DNA of 64,000 nucleotides from JADJSS01 sp964490845 (lineage in GTDB: Bacteria; Bacteroidota; Bacteroidia; Chitinophagales; JADIYW01), in the NCBI GenBank assembly GCA_964490845.1, contig CAZBED010000003.1:186001-250000 (forward strand), written 5' to 3'. Both the position numbers and the translations under genes were made by a program. The notes beneath the pieces are model-generated. The model worked only from the letters and a program-made list of their open reading frames with translations, ran no database searches and was not told the origin of the DNA. Shown one piece after another: positions 27,406 through 36,574 of this stretch (position 1 is its first letter; each line of letters starts with the position of its first letter).

Positions 27406-28671
27406 ATGACCTTACCTGCTATACACGAAATAGACAATATCATCTTTCCGGAACCGGAACATTTTACTTTGCCCAACCGTATTCCAATGTACGGATTCAA
27501 CGGCACCAAAAACGATATCCTGCGTGTGGACCTTGTTTTTAATGCAGGCAGATGGACGGAAAACAAACCTTTGCAGTCGGCATTTGTAGCCAGCCTGTTC
27601 AAGAGCGGCACATCACACAAAAATTCGTTCGAAATTAACGATATGATTGAATCTCTCGGCAGCACCATCAAAACCGGCTCAGGTTATAATTCGTTCACGG
27701 TTGCGATTTACTGCATGAACCGGTTTCTGGAGCAGACATTGTCATACGCGTTGCTATGCCTGAACGAATGTACCTTTCCGGAAAAAGAACTGGAGCATCA
27801 GAAAAGAAAATCATTAGCCAACCTGTCTCTTTCGCTTGAAAAAAACGACTATATCGCGGATAATACGTTCAAGAAAGAAATCTTCGGGGCTGCGCACCCC
27901 TACGGGTATGAAACCAACAAAGAGGCCATTGAGCAACTGACACAGGACGACCTTTTTCACTATTACAGACAAGAACTGATACCGGAAAAATGTACGGTTT
28001 TCATTTCAGGAAAATACGGAAAGAAGGAGCTTGATATTTTGCACCGGACTTTGGGGGGATGGAAACGGGATACCGTCATTACATCCGCTACTGAAACCAC
28101 AGAGGGTTTTCCTTCATTTAAACGAAAAACGATTCATATTCCAAAAGCCGACTCCGTTCAGGCCTCCATCATAATAGGCAATACGCTTTTTACTAAAGAG
28201 CATACTGATTATGCTGCATTCGTTCTACTGAATACCATTTTTGGCGGCTATTTCGGATCACGCCTGATGAGTAATATCCGCGAAGAAAAAGGGCTTACTT
28301 ACGGCATCCATTCTGGATTATTTACGATGAGGTATGCCGGTTTGTTTTCTATTCAGACTGATACCAATCTGGAGAATCTGGGAATCTGCCTTCGTGAAAT
28401 ATATTCAGAGATAGAGCGTTTACAAAATGAGCGTATTCCGGAAGCGGAAATTTCCTTAGCCAGAAATTATTTGCTGGGGAAATTCCTGAGCAGAACAGAC
28501 GGCCCTTTCAATCAGGCGGAAGTATTCAAGAGTTACAGCATAGAAAATGTTAATATTCACAAATTCTCCGAAATCGTGGAAACATTAAGACAGACAGATG
28601 CCGTATCTTTACAACTACTGGCGCAACAGTATCTCCGGAAAGAGAATATGCTGGAAGTAACTGTTGGCTGA
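27406..28671 (+). CDS. M16 family peptidase homologue, inactive partner
   Basis: 421 residues with the M16 fold but no HxxEH: the equivalent position reads SAFVASLFKSGTSHK. The C-terminal domain keeps GGYFGSRLMSNIREEKGLTYGIHSGL, with the Arg/Tyr pair that characterises the non-catalytic subunit and helps hold substrate. It starts six bases after the partner gene, so the two are made together. Homologous pairs are common in bacteria and act on peptides in a closed chamber (family knowledge). Confidence 0.88.
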   Translation: MTLPAIHEIDNIIFPEPEHFTLPNRIPMYGFNGTKNDILRVDLVFNAGRWTENKPLQSAFVASLFKSGTSHKNSFEINDMIESLGSTIKTGSGYNSFTVAIYCMNRFLEQTLSYALLCLNECTFPEKELEHQKRKSLANLSLSLEKNDYIADNTFKKEIFGAAHPYGYETNKEAIEQLTQDDLFHYYRQELIPEKCTVFISGKYGKKELDILHRTLGGWKRDTVITSATETTEGFPSFKRKTIHIPKADSVQASIIIGNTLFTKEHTDYAAFVLLNTIFGGYFGSRLMSNIREEKGLTYGIHSGLFTMRYAGLFSIQTDTNLENLGICLREIYSEIERLQNERIPEAEISLARNYLLGKFLSRTDGPFNQAEVFKSYSIENVNIHKFSEIVETLRQTDAVSLQLLAQQYLRKENMLEVTVG

Positions 28672-28682
28672 TCTAATAAATT

Positions 28683-28991
28683 ATGTTGTTACGTAATACT
28701 GATATACTTAACTTTTTAACACAACACAAGGTTGAGTTGCGCAGATACAATATTAAACGTATCGGATTGTTTGGATCGTATGCACGCAATAACGCATCAG
28801 AGAATAGTGATATTGATTTTCTCGTAGAATATCAACAGGGTAAAAAGAGTCTGAATAATTTTTTAGAACTAATAGACTTCTTAGAAATGTCATTCCATAA
28901 AGACGTAGAATTGGTAACAAAAGAATCGGTAAGTAAATATATTTTCCCATACATAGAAAAAGAAATACAATATGTACAAATCATCGATTGA
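28683..28991 (+). CDS. mntA: MntA-like minimal nucleotidyltransferase (antitoxin)
   Basis: 102-residue minimal nucleotidyltransferase. The signature GSYARNNASENSDIDFLVEY (residues 31-50) supplies Gly-Ser and the metal-binding Asp43 and Asp45. The third acidic position is DVELV rather than the usual VDLV, so either Asp74 or Glu76 must serve. In HEPN-MNT modules this protein AMPylates and inactivates the toxin. The 20-base overlap with the downstream HEPN gene supports that pairing. It is 11 bases after the M16 stop codon and may share its transcript. Confidence 0.88.
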   Translation: MLLRNTDILNFLTQHKVELRRYNIKRIGLFGSYARNNASENSDIDFLVEYQQGKKSLNNFLELIDFLEMSFHKDVELVTKESVSKYIFPYIEKEIQYVQIID

Positions 28992-29322
28992 AATAATCAG
29001 GCATATTTATATCGAAGCAAAATATATCGTCGAATCCTCAGAAAATAAAAGTTATGATGATTTATGCAATGATGAGACGTGGAAGAGAGCCATCATCAGA
29101 AGTTTGGAAATTATAGGGGAGGCTTCAAAAAAGATAGATGAAGAGACTAAAGATAAATTCTTTTTCGTAAAGTGGGGAAAGATGGCAAAAATGCGAGACA
29201 AGCTGATTCATGATTACTTCGGAGTCGATTACGAAATTGTCTGGGATGTTATATCAAACAAAATTCCTGAACTATATCATCAATTAAATGAAATCTTATC
29301 AGAGGAAGATGGAAACAGATAA
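28972..29322 (+). CDS. hepT: HepT-like HEPN-domain ribonuclease (toxin)
   Basis: 116-residue HEPN/DUF86 protein. The catalytic RX4HXY motif is R75-D-K-L-I-H80-D-Y82, the RNase site; its Tyr is also the residue AMPylated by MntA in characterised modules. LEIIGEASKKI is the conserved dimer helix. Overlaps the antitoxin gene by 20 bases. The next gene starts within its last codons. It could act as plasmid-style maintenance or as anti-phage abortive infection (inference). Confidence 0.88.
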   Translation: MYKSSIEIIRHIYIEAKYIVESSENKSYDDLCNDETWKRAIIRSLEIIGEASKKIDEETKDKFFFVKWGKMAKMRDKLIHDYFGVDYEIVWDVISNKIPELYHQLNEILSEEDGNR

Positions 29323-31144
29323 CATTAACCACAGAAGGCTTGTATTTAAGTATTTATATTTAACCATCTTATGGTCTCTTTGTATTTTATATACCTCCAT
29401 TAGCTTTTCCCAAACGGAGTACGAAGCGCCGAAATTGGTTTGTGTACGCAACAATGCCAGTCAGATGGAACTCAACTGGACATTGCCTGTAAGTCCTAAT
29501 CCTTGCTTTACCGGATATGAAATCTACACGTCTGTCGGAAGTAAGAATGGCCCTTATACCTTAGACACCACGCTTACCAATCCATTGCAAACTACGGTAC
29601 TGCTTTCTGTCGTAAGCGGTAGTCAGACTGTACACTTTTTTATGGTTAACCGAGGCAGTTGCAACAATCCTTCGCCACCTGCCAGAACAACTTCCGATAC
29701 ACTAAATAATGAAAAACCTCAACCCTTTACCGTCATCATCAATGCCACCGTCATCAACGGAGAGGTGCAGCTGAATTGGGTACCCGCTCCTTCACCTGAG
29801 GTGAGCGCTTATCTGATTTATAACGACAGGGATGGTTTTACCACGCCCGACACCATTTTCGGCCGATTGAATACGACTTATACGGATACAGATAATAACC
29901 CGGATGCATCGGCCATCCGATACAAAGTTCGTTCCCTTGAATTTTGTGAAGACCCGGCCGGCCTTCAGGGTGCCATTACTCCTGATAGCGCCGACCATCG
30001 CACCATGCTGATGCAGGTGACAGCTCCGGACCGATGCACGCAGACAGCCAATGTATCCTGGCAGGCTTATAAAATTGGAAGCGCGCAGGTAGTCAACTAT
30101 GAAATTGAAAGAAGCATCAACCACGGCGCTTTTACCACTGCCGGCAATGTTACCGCTTCCACTACAAATTTCCTTTTACAAAATATCCCGTTCAGAGACA
30201 CTGTATGTGTTCGAATCAAAGCTAACTTGCCCAATGGCAGCACTTCCTTTTCCAATGAACGATGCTTCAGTGCAGATGTCATTCAGAAGCCTGTCAATGA
30301 TTATATCCGCAACATCAGCGTAGAGAACGGCAATATCATTATCGACTACAAACGAGATACGGCCGCCGCGCCGCCAAAGACCATCATCCTGCAAAGAAGC
30401 AATGACGGTATTGTTTTTTCGCCCATTATCAATATTCCGGACGAACCAGATCCGTCTACTTACCTTTTCGCGGACGAGGGGCTGGAAGTAAACAATCAAA
30501 CATTCACTTACAGAGTCAATTTAGTGGATAGCTGTTTCAGCACACATTCTTCCGATACAGCTACTACTTTACGCATCGGAATAAAGAAAAAAAGCAATAA
30601 TAAAGCAGATGTGTTGTGGAGTGGTTTTGAGGTTCAAAATATCACTTTTCAGCATTTTGTCCTGGAAAAAATTACAGGAACAGATACTGTGGAAGCAGGC
30701 ACCTTCAGCAGAGCCCAAACCTCCTATCTGGAGAACAGTCTTTTCGATTACTCCAGGGATTCTTTAGCTGAAGTGTGTTACCGGATTACCGCTTTTTTTA
30801 CCAACAACAATGACAAGGCGCCACGGGAAATCTTAGCCAGTCATTCCAACGTCGTATGTGTACAACCTGAGCCTAAAGCATTTATTCCTCAGGCATTTGT
30901 TCCGGATGGTGTGAACAATACATTCAAGCCTTTTCTATTGTATGCACAAACTGATGGCTATGAGTTTAAAATTTTCGACCGATGGTATCAGTTGGTTTTT
31001 TCCACCAATGATGTTAATGCAAGCTGGGACGGGATTTTCCGGGACGCAAAGGCACCACTTGATTCGTATGTTTATATACTGAAATACAAAGGAAAAAACA
31101 ATCAGGATTATACCCAGACGGGCACGGTATTGCTGCTCCGTTAA
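29309..31144 (+). CDS. Secreted FN3-like protein with T9SS type B (gliding) C-terminal domain
   Basis: Large secreted protein of about 611 residues. Signal peptide through about residue 37 (LYLTILWSLCILYTSISFSQ). The middle has several fibronectin III-like modules with WTLPVSPNP, NWVPAPSPEVSAYLIY and cysteine pairs. The last 85 residues, from FIPQAFVPDGVNNTFKPF through FKIFDRWYQLVF and WDGIFRDAKAPLDSYVY, are the gliding-motility-associated C-terminal domain used for type IX secretion. An ATG at 29288 is possible, but 29309 gives a better signal and less overlap with hepT. It is surface-anchored or released; ligand unknown. It ends flush against the convergent transglycosylase gene. Confidence 0.85.
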   Translation: METDNINHRRLVFKYLYLTILWSLCILYTSISFSQTEYEAPKLVCVRNNASQMELNWTLPVSPNPCFTGYEIYTSVGSKNGPYTLDTTLTNPLQTTVLLSVVSGSQTVHFFMVNRGSCNNPSPPARTTSDTLNNEKPQPFTVIINATVINGEVQLNWVPAPSPEVSAYLIYNDRDGFTTPDTIFGRLNTTYTDTDNNPDASAIRYKVRSLEFCEDPAGLQGAITPDSADHRTMLMQVTAPDRCTQTANVSWQAYKIGSAQVVNYEIERSINHGAFTTAGNVTASTTNFLLQNIPFRDTVCVRIKANLPNGSTSFSNERCFSADVIQKPVNDYIRNISVENGNIIIDYKRDTAAAPPKTIILQRSNDGIVFSPIINIPDEPDPSTYLFADEGLEVNNQTFTYRVNLVDSCFSTHSSDTATTLRIGIKKKSNNKADVLWSGFEVQNITFQHFVLEKITGTDTVEAGTFSRAQTSYLENSLFDYSRDSLAEVCYRITAFFTNNNDKAPREILASHSNVVCVQPEPKAFIPQAFVPDGVNNTFKPFLLYAQTDGYEFKIFDRWYQLVFSTNDVNASWDGIFRDAKAPLDSYVYILKYKGKNNQDYTQTGTVLLLR

Positions 31145-32074
31145 TTATACAGGAATCTTCACATCAAATGTCCGCTTCTCTTTATTCAGCATAGAAAAAT
31201 CCCGGATCCAAGGATTGTAGATACGCAGCATTTTATAGCTGATGTTATTTTGTTTGGCAAAATCTACCCAGTTTACCATTCCCGACACTTGCTGAGTCGT
31301 TGATTGCAATTCGGGATATAAATCTTCCTTGTTCAGATACAATCCATAATCTTTCTGATGCTGGTGAATGATTTTGAGCGCTACAATACGCTGCACATAT
31401 CTGCTGGTTTCGGAATTCAGCAACAAGTGATAATAGGCTGTTTCTCCCTGTAAGCTCTGTTGCCGAATAACTCCTGAAACACCCATATTATAAGCCGCTG
31501 CCGCCGCTGTCCAGGAGCCTGTTTTTTGTTTGGAATCTTTCAGATACCGGCATGCCGCTTTAGTAGCTTTTTCAATATTATACCGTTCATCTATTTCATT
31601 GTTAACCAACAGGCCATATTGTATACCGGTTACTTTCATAATCTGCCAGAACCCGCTGGCTCCGGAAGGGGATACCACATTATCAAATCCGCTTTCCGCC
31701 ATACACAGGTATTTAAAATCATCCGGAATGGTATCTTCTTTTAACATTTTCTCAATAGTTGGCAACCATCGGTTGGCACGTTTAAACATCAGGATGGTGG
31801 AAGACTGCCAGTAGGCGTTTACTGTCAGTTCCCTGTCGAGCCGTTCCCGCACTTCAGGGTCATCCAGCAGCACCGGTTCGCCGGCAAAATCAACGGCAGC
31901 AGGAATTTTGACGGCATAGGTCGTTTGCACCGGCAGTGCCAGATTTTCTTGTTTTTCCTTCGTCTTTATGAACGGGAAATAAGCATTGAATCCGTCTGTG
32001 GTGGCATTGATAAATAATGCCATGATGGCGAAGGCGAAAAAACCGAGTGCGAAAGAGATGCTGTTTTTATTCAT
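31145..32074 (-). CDS. Lytic transglycosylase (SLT/GH23, MltD-like)
   Basis: Cleaves peptidoglycan glycan strands. 309 residues with an N-terminal membrane anchor or signal (about 6-24). The SLT domain has the catalytic Glu127 in CMAESGFDNVVSPSGASGFW, then IMKVTGIQYGL and AAAAAYNMGVSGV. The C-terminal part (YNPWIRD...KIPV) is LysM-like in position but degenerate. Its stop codon abuts the stop of the convergent T9SS protein gene with no bases between. A palindromic repeat element lies directly upstream. Confidence 0.92.
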   Translation of the reverse strand: MNKNSISFALGFFAFAIMALFINATTDGFNAYFPFIKTKEKQENLALPVQTTYAVKIPAAVDFAGEPVLLDDPEVRERLDRELTVNAYWQSSTILMFKRANRWLPTIEKMLKEDTIPDDFKYLCMAESGFDNVVSPSGASGFWQIMKVTGIQYGLLVNNEIDERYNIEKATKAACRYLKDSKQKTGSWTAAAAAYNMGVSGVIRQQSLQGETAYYHLLLNSETSRYVQRIVALKIIHQHQKDYGLYLNKEDLYPELQSTTQQVSGMVNWVDFAKQNNISYKMLRIYNPWIRDFSMLNKEKRTFDVKIPV

Positions 32075-32101
32075 AGGTTAGTTATTATAAATAATCGCCT
32101 A

Positions 32102-32236
32102 ACTCTACAGATATAGGAAAGTTGATAATGAAAAGTAAAACGTCATTCCCTTGTAAAAGGGAATCCCACAACAAAGCCATTATGAGATTCCCGCTTTCGC
32201 GAGAATGACGGTATTACTTTCCTATATCCATAGAGT
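32102..32236. repeat. 135-bp palindromic element with terminal inverted repeats
   Basis: Ends are 21-bp inverted repeats (32102-32122 and 32216-32236, 19 of 21 matching, core GATATAGGAAAGT). Inside are two inward-facing units of the CGTCATTC...GGGAATC family (from 32141, and ending at 32210). The unit resembles ATTCCC-N-GGGAAT palindromes found in many bacteria, such as Neisseria dRS3. No coding potential. It occupies most of the gap between the transglycosylase and DUF2480 genes. Confidence 0.65.
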
Positions 32237-32335
32237 CAGAAACAATCATATTCGTATAAAAATAACAGATTACATGAGTATTTCTTTTTTTAGCTGATTC
32301 CCAGTAATCTGTTTTATAACGCTGTATCGAATAAC

Positions 32336-32842
32336 TTATTTCTTCTTATACACCGGTACGGTAGAGCAAGGTTCACCGAACATCAACGATTTTACAACAG
32401 GCTGCAATTTTTTGGTGATCTCCAGATACGCTTCCCCGCTCACCGTCTTGGTGCCGCATCCCTTGATTACCACACGTTCATCGCTGTATTTCTTTTCGTC
32501 GATATTTTTCAGGTTTAGTAAAAACAACCTTTGTTCCACTTCTTCTTTGGTGCCGAAAAAAAAGCGGGTGTTGTTATTACCAAGATACGTTGCCACCAGC
32601 ATCCAGGCCCATTGCGGGATAATGGCATCTGAAGAACAAAACACCGCCACAGTTTTATCCTGGCAGACAGTCCAGTCCTTCGCCTTAAGGGCAGCACGAA
32701 ATTCCGCTTCTTTCAGGATTAACCCGCGGAATAAAAAATCTTTGAGGTCTATTGACACTATTTCCTCTTTTGGAAAGAAATCTTCCAGGTCGAGCGTAAT
32801 CAACCCGCTTTGCGCCACTTTATTGATTAGTATTTCCGTCAT
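32336..32842 (-). CDS. DUF2480 family protein
   Basis: 168-residue cytoplasmic protein of a Bacteroidota-specific family of unknown function. Recognisable blocks are NKVAQSGLITLDLEDFFP, DLKDFLFRGLILKEAEFR, CSSDAIIPQWAWMLVATYL, VVIKGCGTKTV and the C-terminal SLMFGEPCSTVPVYKKK. The conserved cysteines in SSDAIIP, KGCG and GEPCS suggest metal or Fe-S chemistry, but this is not established. Start chosen at the ATG of MTEILINK; an upstream in-frame TTG would add 11 residues outside the conserved region. Confidence 0.85.
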   Translation of the reverse strand: MTEILINKVAQSGLITLDLEDFFPKEEIVSIDLKDFLFRGLILKEAEFRAALKAKDWTVCQDKTVAVFCSSDAIIPQWAWMLVATYLGNNNTRFFFGTKEEVEQRLFLLNLKNIDEKKYSDERVVIKGCGTKTVSGEAYLEITKKLQPVVKSLMFGEPCSTVPVYKKK

Positions 32843-32863
32843 GCTATTGCAATATACCAAATT

Positions 32864-32902
32864 CCTGTAAAACAAGAAACGGAACCTTGCGGTTCCGTTT
32901 CT
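32864..32902 (-). terminator. Terminator after the PpiD-like gene
   Basis: Perfect 12-bp stem AGAAACGGAACC/GGTTCCGTTTCT (32875-32886 and 32891-32902) with a TTGC loop and a T-rich minus-strand tail. It sits 46 bases after the gene's stop codon. Confidence 0.85.
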
Positions 32903-32915
32903 TTATTGATTATAG

Positions 32916-32942
32916 AGATTCCCAATCGGGTTGGGGATGACG
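32916..32942 (-). repeat. CGTCAT...GGGAATC palindromic unit
   Basis: Single copy of the intergenic unit seen at 32141-32210 (minus-strand CGTCATCCCC to GGGAATCT). It lies between the terminator and the stop codon of the PpiD-like gene. Confidence 0.5.
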
Positions 32943-32947
32943 TTTGG

Positions 32948-35119
32948 CTAATAAAACTTGTAACGTGTATCCGTAACATCCGCTTTTTTCATAATCGCTT
33001 CAAAGATGGTCTGGAAATTCAGACGGCTGATGAACATGCTTTGCATTTGTTTTTTATACATGCTGATGTCTCCTGCTATTTCCGGTGACTGCGCATCCAC
33101 ATATTTAGGTTGAACGATAAACGCGAATTTGTCGCCGGCCACTGCCTTAGATGTTTTGCCAACCGGCACACCCAATGTCGTACCTACCAGTTTCGGCTCG
33201 TTGCCCACTCCCTGAATATATCCGGAAGACAAACGCACCAATGCGGTATCCATTACAACAGCATCTTTCACCTTGGCTGCAATCGCCGCTAAGTCGGTGG
33301 TTCCTGCAGCAGCGCTGTTTAACTGCGCTACCAAATCTTTTCCTTTTTTCTCATTGCGCAGTATCAGTGAAATTTCTTCCCTTACCTCTTCCGCTTTTGG
33401 TAATCCTTTGGCGACTACTTTATTCAGCTTCGCAATCACATATTTGTTATCGGCGTCAAAGAAATCAATCACATTGGGTTTTTCCTGCTGGAAGGCCCAT
33501 TGTACCATTTTGCGGGCGGAGCCTATCTGCGGCACTTCCACCATATTTTGAGTCAGTGTAATATTTTTAAAATAGGCCTGTGTCTTGGCGGCTTTATCAA
33601 ACTGTTCCGGCGTCTGGTTTTTTTGCTGGAATGAAACCGCATTATCATACGCTAACTTCTCCGTTTCATTGCTTGGCACCAGTTCTACCGCGAAATCGGC
33701 AAATTTAGTAAGCACTTTCGGGGCTTTAGCATCTATCAACAGGATGATATGCAAGCCATACGGAGTCTCCACTTTCGCAATCTGACCCGGTGCCATGCCG
33801 CTGTAAAATACTTTATCGTTGAATGCCTTGACCATTTGTCCGCGCGTGAAATACCCTAAATCCCCGCCTTTACTACGAGAACCTTCATCTTTTGAATTTT
33901 CAACGGCAACCTGTCCGAAATTTTTGGCGCCGGACTGAATCACCCTGATTAAGCTGTCGGCAAGGGTATTTGCTGATTTTTTCTCCTCCTCGCTTCCGTT
34001 ACCCTCAGGCAAAAGGATATGCGCGGCACGAACGGTATCCGGCGCTACTCTTCGGTCAAGAATTTTAGTGAACATATAAAAGGAACCTTCCGGCTGGATT
34101 TCCGTAAGCGTGCCCACCGGCAGTGAGAACAAAGCCTCCGCATCGCGTTTGGTTTGCAGCACTTCCTCTTTGGAGTAATAATTCAGGTTGTCGCCTTGCT
34201 GGGAGTTTCTTGCGATAAAAGCGGAATCCTTAGGCAAAGAAGCCAGATAGCCATCGCGTAATTCTTTTATTTTAGCGAGTATTTGCGCCGTATCATCCGA
34301 CGAAGGCAAGATATCGAAAGCTACTACATCTACCACACGGGCTGCCTCCTGCTCGTATTTCGCTTTGTTTTCTTTCAGGTATGCAGAAATCTCGTCGTCG
34401 GTGATTTTGTATTTATCGTCTGGCAGAGAGGTATATGGCACACTCACAAAAGACACTTTGGCAGTACGGCCTGAATTGAGCACTTCTTTAGCCATGAATG
34501 TCGGCATATAATAAGACTGGGCAATCAGCGACGCATATTTTTGTTTCACCTGGTCGTCCTGAATCAGTTGTTCTATATGACCAAGAAGTTCTCTGTAGTT
34601 GGATTTATTTTGTTTGTCGATTTGGTCAATATTGGTAATAAACTCTCTCACCTTTCCCTGATCCAGCTGGCCGGTCTGCTGATTGATGATATCTGGTTTT
34701 ACTTCCCTCACTTTCATCAGAAAACGCTGTGCCAGCGGATGCGGCTGTGGTCCCCACATCAGGTCTGCAATTTCTCCCTGAGATAAGCCTAGGCCTAAAG
34801 AAGCATATGATTTTCCTAACAGCAGATTGGCAGCCATGGTATTCCAAACCTCTTCCTGTATCTGGGAACGCAACTGGTCGGTCAGTTGTGCGCCTGGATT
34901 AATCAGTTTTAAGCCTTCTTCGTAATTGGTGATGGCTTTTCCATAATCATTTACCTGAATGCTCTTTCCGTTTACTTTTCCAACAGCTGTTTTTTTACCT
35001 CCCCCGCCGAATAAAGAGTTTCTTTCCAAGGCTGCTTCGATAATAAAGATGAATAACGCTACCGCAATAAATCCTACTAAAATCCACGAGCGTTGTCTTA
35101 TTTTTCCAATAATTGCCAT
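32948..35119 (-). CDS. PpiD/SurA-like peptidyl-prolyl isomerase
   Basis: 723-residue membrane-anchored periplasmic foldase. One N-terminal membrane helix (about 11-28, SWILVGFIAVALFIFII) is followed by a SurA_N-like chaperone domain. A parvulin rotamase domain lies around residues 340-440 (VRAAHILLPEGNGSEEEKKSA, then GGDLGYFTRGQMVKAFND and VETPYGLHIILL). The architecture matches PpiD, which assists proteins emerging from the Sec translocon and outer-membrane proteins. It has its own promoter element (35145-35152) and terminator. Confidence 0.92.
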   Translation of the reverse strand: MAIIGKIRQRSWILVGFIAVALFIFIIEAALERNSLFGGGGKKTAVGKVNGKSIQVNDYGKAITNYEEGLKLINPGAQLTDQLRSQIQEEVWNTMAANLLLGKSYASLGLGLSQGEIADLMWGPQPHPLAQRFLMKVREVKPDIINQQTGQLDQGKVREFITNIDQIDKQNKSNYRELLGHIEQLIQDDQVKQKYASLIAQSYYMPTFMAKEVLNSGRTAKVSFVSVPYTSLPDDKYKITDDEISAYLKENKAKYEQEAARVVDVVAFDILPSSDDTAQILAKIKELRDGYLASLPKDSAFIARNSQQGDNLNYYSKEEVLQTKRDAEALFSLPVGTLTEIQPEGSFYMFTKILDRRVAPDTVRAAHILLPEGNGSEEEKKSANTLADSLIRVIQSGAKNFGQVAVENSKDEGSRSKGGDLGYFTRGQMVKAFNDKVFYSGMAPGQIAKVETPYGLHIILLIDAKAPKVLTKFADFAVELVPSNETEKLAYDNAVSFQQKNQTPEQFDKAAKTQAYFKNITLTQNMVEVPQIGSARKMVQWAFQQEKPNVIDFFDADNKYVIAKLNKVVAKGLPKAEEVREEISLILRNEKKGKDLVAQLNSAAAGTTDLAAIAAKVKDAVVMDTALVRLSSGYIQGVGNEPKLVGTTLGVPVGKTSKAVAGDKFAFIVQPKYVDAQSPEIAGDISMYKKQMQSMFISRLNFQTIFEAIMKKADVTDTRYKFY

Positions 35120-35144
35120 AAACTATCTTGATTTTTAAAGAGTG

Positions 35145-35152
35145 CAAAGATA
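35145..35152 (-). promoter_or_regulatory. -7 promoter element for the PpiD-like gene
   Basis: Minus-strand TATCTTTG, exact TAnnTTTG, 26 bases before the ATG. Confidence 0.55.
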
Positions 35153-35225
35153 GGATTTAATTTGAAAATGTACTAATCTGAAGGTTTGAAAATAAGCCGG
35201 GAGGCAGATTTTATTTGGGTATAAG

Positions 35226-36491
35226 CTACTGACTATCAGTATTTTCAGTGATAATTAATTTTACCGTTTCTATTTTGGTATCTGAAACGTCCATTATTTT
35301 GAACTGGTATTTGCCGATTTCTATCACTTCGTTATTCTCCGGTATGGTTTCGTGGTGGTTCAGGATAAAGCCGGAAAGTGTGTCATAATCCCCTTCCGGA
35401 ATGTCTAAATTGTATTCTTCGTTGATGCGGTCAATTTCCAGTCTTCCGGAGAGAATAAACTCATTTTTAGACAACTGATTCCCGACCAGCTCATCCTTGT
35501 CATATTCATCCTCTATTTCCCCGAAAATTTCTTCGAGAATATCTTCCAGTGTAATCACACCGGCTGTACCTCCGTATTCATTGACCACCCATGCAATACT
35601 TTTGTTTTCCTTGATAAATTCGTTCAGCAGTTTTTGGATATGCATTGTCTCCGGCACCACCTTTATAGGCATCAGAATTTCTGATATTACCTTTGGTTTT
35701 TTATGTAAATCAAAGTGGTGGATATAGCCTACCATTTTATCTACCGAATCCTTGAAGACCAGGATGCGGGAATGATAGGTTTTTATAATCAGTTGTTTAA
35801 GTTCATCCACCGAATCTGTTATATCAATGGCGGTAATTTCGCGGCGTGGCACCATACAATCCCGCACTCTTAATTTTTTCAGATAGAGTGCGTTTTCAAA
35901 GAGTTCGGTATCCACTTCTTCCTCTTCAGATTCGCCATCCGTCTGATTATGGTCCTTAATAAACTTCTCCAAATCCACGCTGGAGAATTCAATGTCCTGC
36001 TGCGAAACCTTTACGCCTGCAACCTTGAACAACAAGGTGGAAATGCCCGTTATCAGGAGGACTCCGGGGGTAAGCACCCAGTGAATAATCCTGAAAGGAA
36101 CGGCCATCACGGGTAAAATGATATCGGCAAAAACCTTGAATAGAACCTTAGGAATAAATTCTCCCAATATCAGCACAACCGTTGTGGTAATCACAGTTTG
36201 TATGACCAAAATCAGGAACGTGGAAGCCAGGTAACCTTCCAGCAATGGTTCAAGTAAGGAGGCCGTCAGGATACCAAAAGAAATCAACGCGATATTATTT
36301 CCTAACAGGGTTGTAATTATAAATTTGGATGGGTTCTTAATGTAGTCATTCAGGATTTTACCGGAAAGCGTGCCGCGCTGATAACTCAATTCAATCTTCA
36401 GCCTGTTAGCGGAAAGAAAGGCAATTTCTATTCCGGAAAATATAGCAGAAAAAACCAGCGTAAGAATAATTAAAAAAATGGTCAGCCCCAT
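35226..36491 (-). CDS. CNNM/CBS/CorC_HlyC membrane protein (hemolysin C family)
   Basis: 421 residues. The N-terminal CNNM (DUF21) transmembrane domain covers about 1-190 (FSGIEIAFLSANRLKIE, LLGNNIALISFG, VLILGEFIPKVLF). Two CBS domains (about 205-330) contain VRDCMVPRREITAID and WVVNEYGGTAGVITLEDILEE, and a C-terminal CorC_HlyC domain ends the protein. Related proteins are implicated in Mg2+/Co2+ transport; the hemolysin label is historical. GldE of the gliding machinery belongs to the same family, but no gld neighbour supports that here. A promoter element lies eight bases before the ATG. Confidence 0.9.
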   Translation of the reverse strand: MGLTIFLIILTLVFSAIFSGIEIAFLSANRLKIELSYQRGTLSGKILNDYIKNPSKFIITTLLGNNIALISFGILTASLLEPLLEGYLASTFLILVIQTVITTTVVLILGEFIPKVLFKVFADIILPVMAVPFRIIHWVLTPGVLLITGISTLLFKVAGVKVSQQDIEFSSVDLEKFIKDHNQTDGESEEEEVDTELFENALYLKKLRVRDCMVPRREITAIDITDSVDELKQLIIKTYHSRILVFKDSVDKMVGYIHHFDLHKKPKVISEILMPIKVVPETMHIQKLLNEFIKENKSIAWVVNEYGGTAGVITLEDILEEIFGEIEDEYDKDELVGNQLSKNEFILSGRLEIDRINEEYNLDIPEGDYDTLSGFILNHHETIPENNEVIEIGKYQFKIMDVSDTKIETVKLIITENTDSQ

Positions 36492-36498
36492 AGCAACA

Positions 36499-36506
36499 CA
36501 AAGGTA
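36499..36506 (-). promoter_or_regulatory. -7 promoter element for the CNNM/CorC gene
   Basis: Minus-strand TACCTTTG, exact TAnnTTTG, ending eight bases before the ATG. A nearly leaderless transcript is predicted. Confidence 0.5.
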
Positions 36507-36574
36507 ATAAGAATTGGTAATGCTTTTACCTGTTTCCCGGTAATATCAGCAAGAGGCATCGCCTCCGCGGCTTT

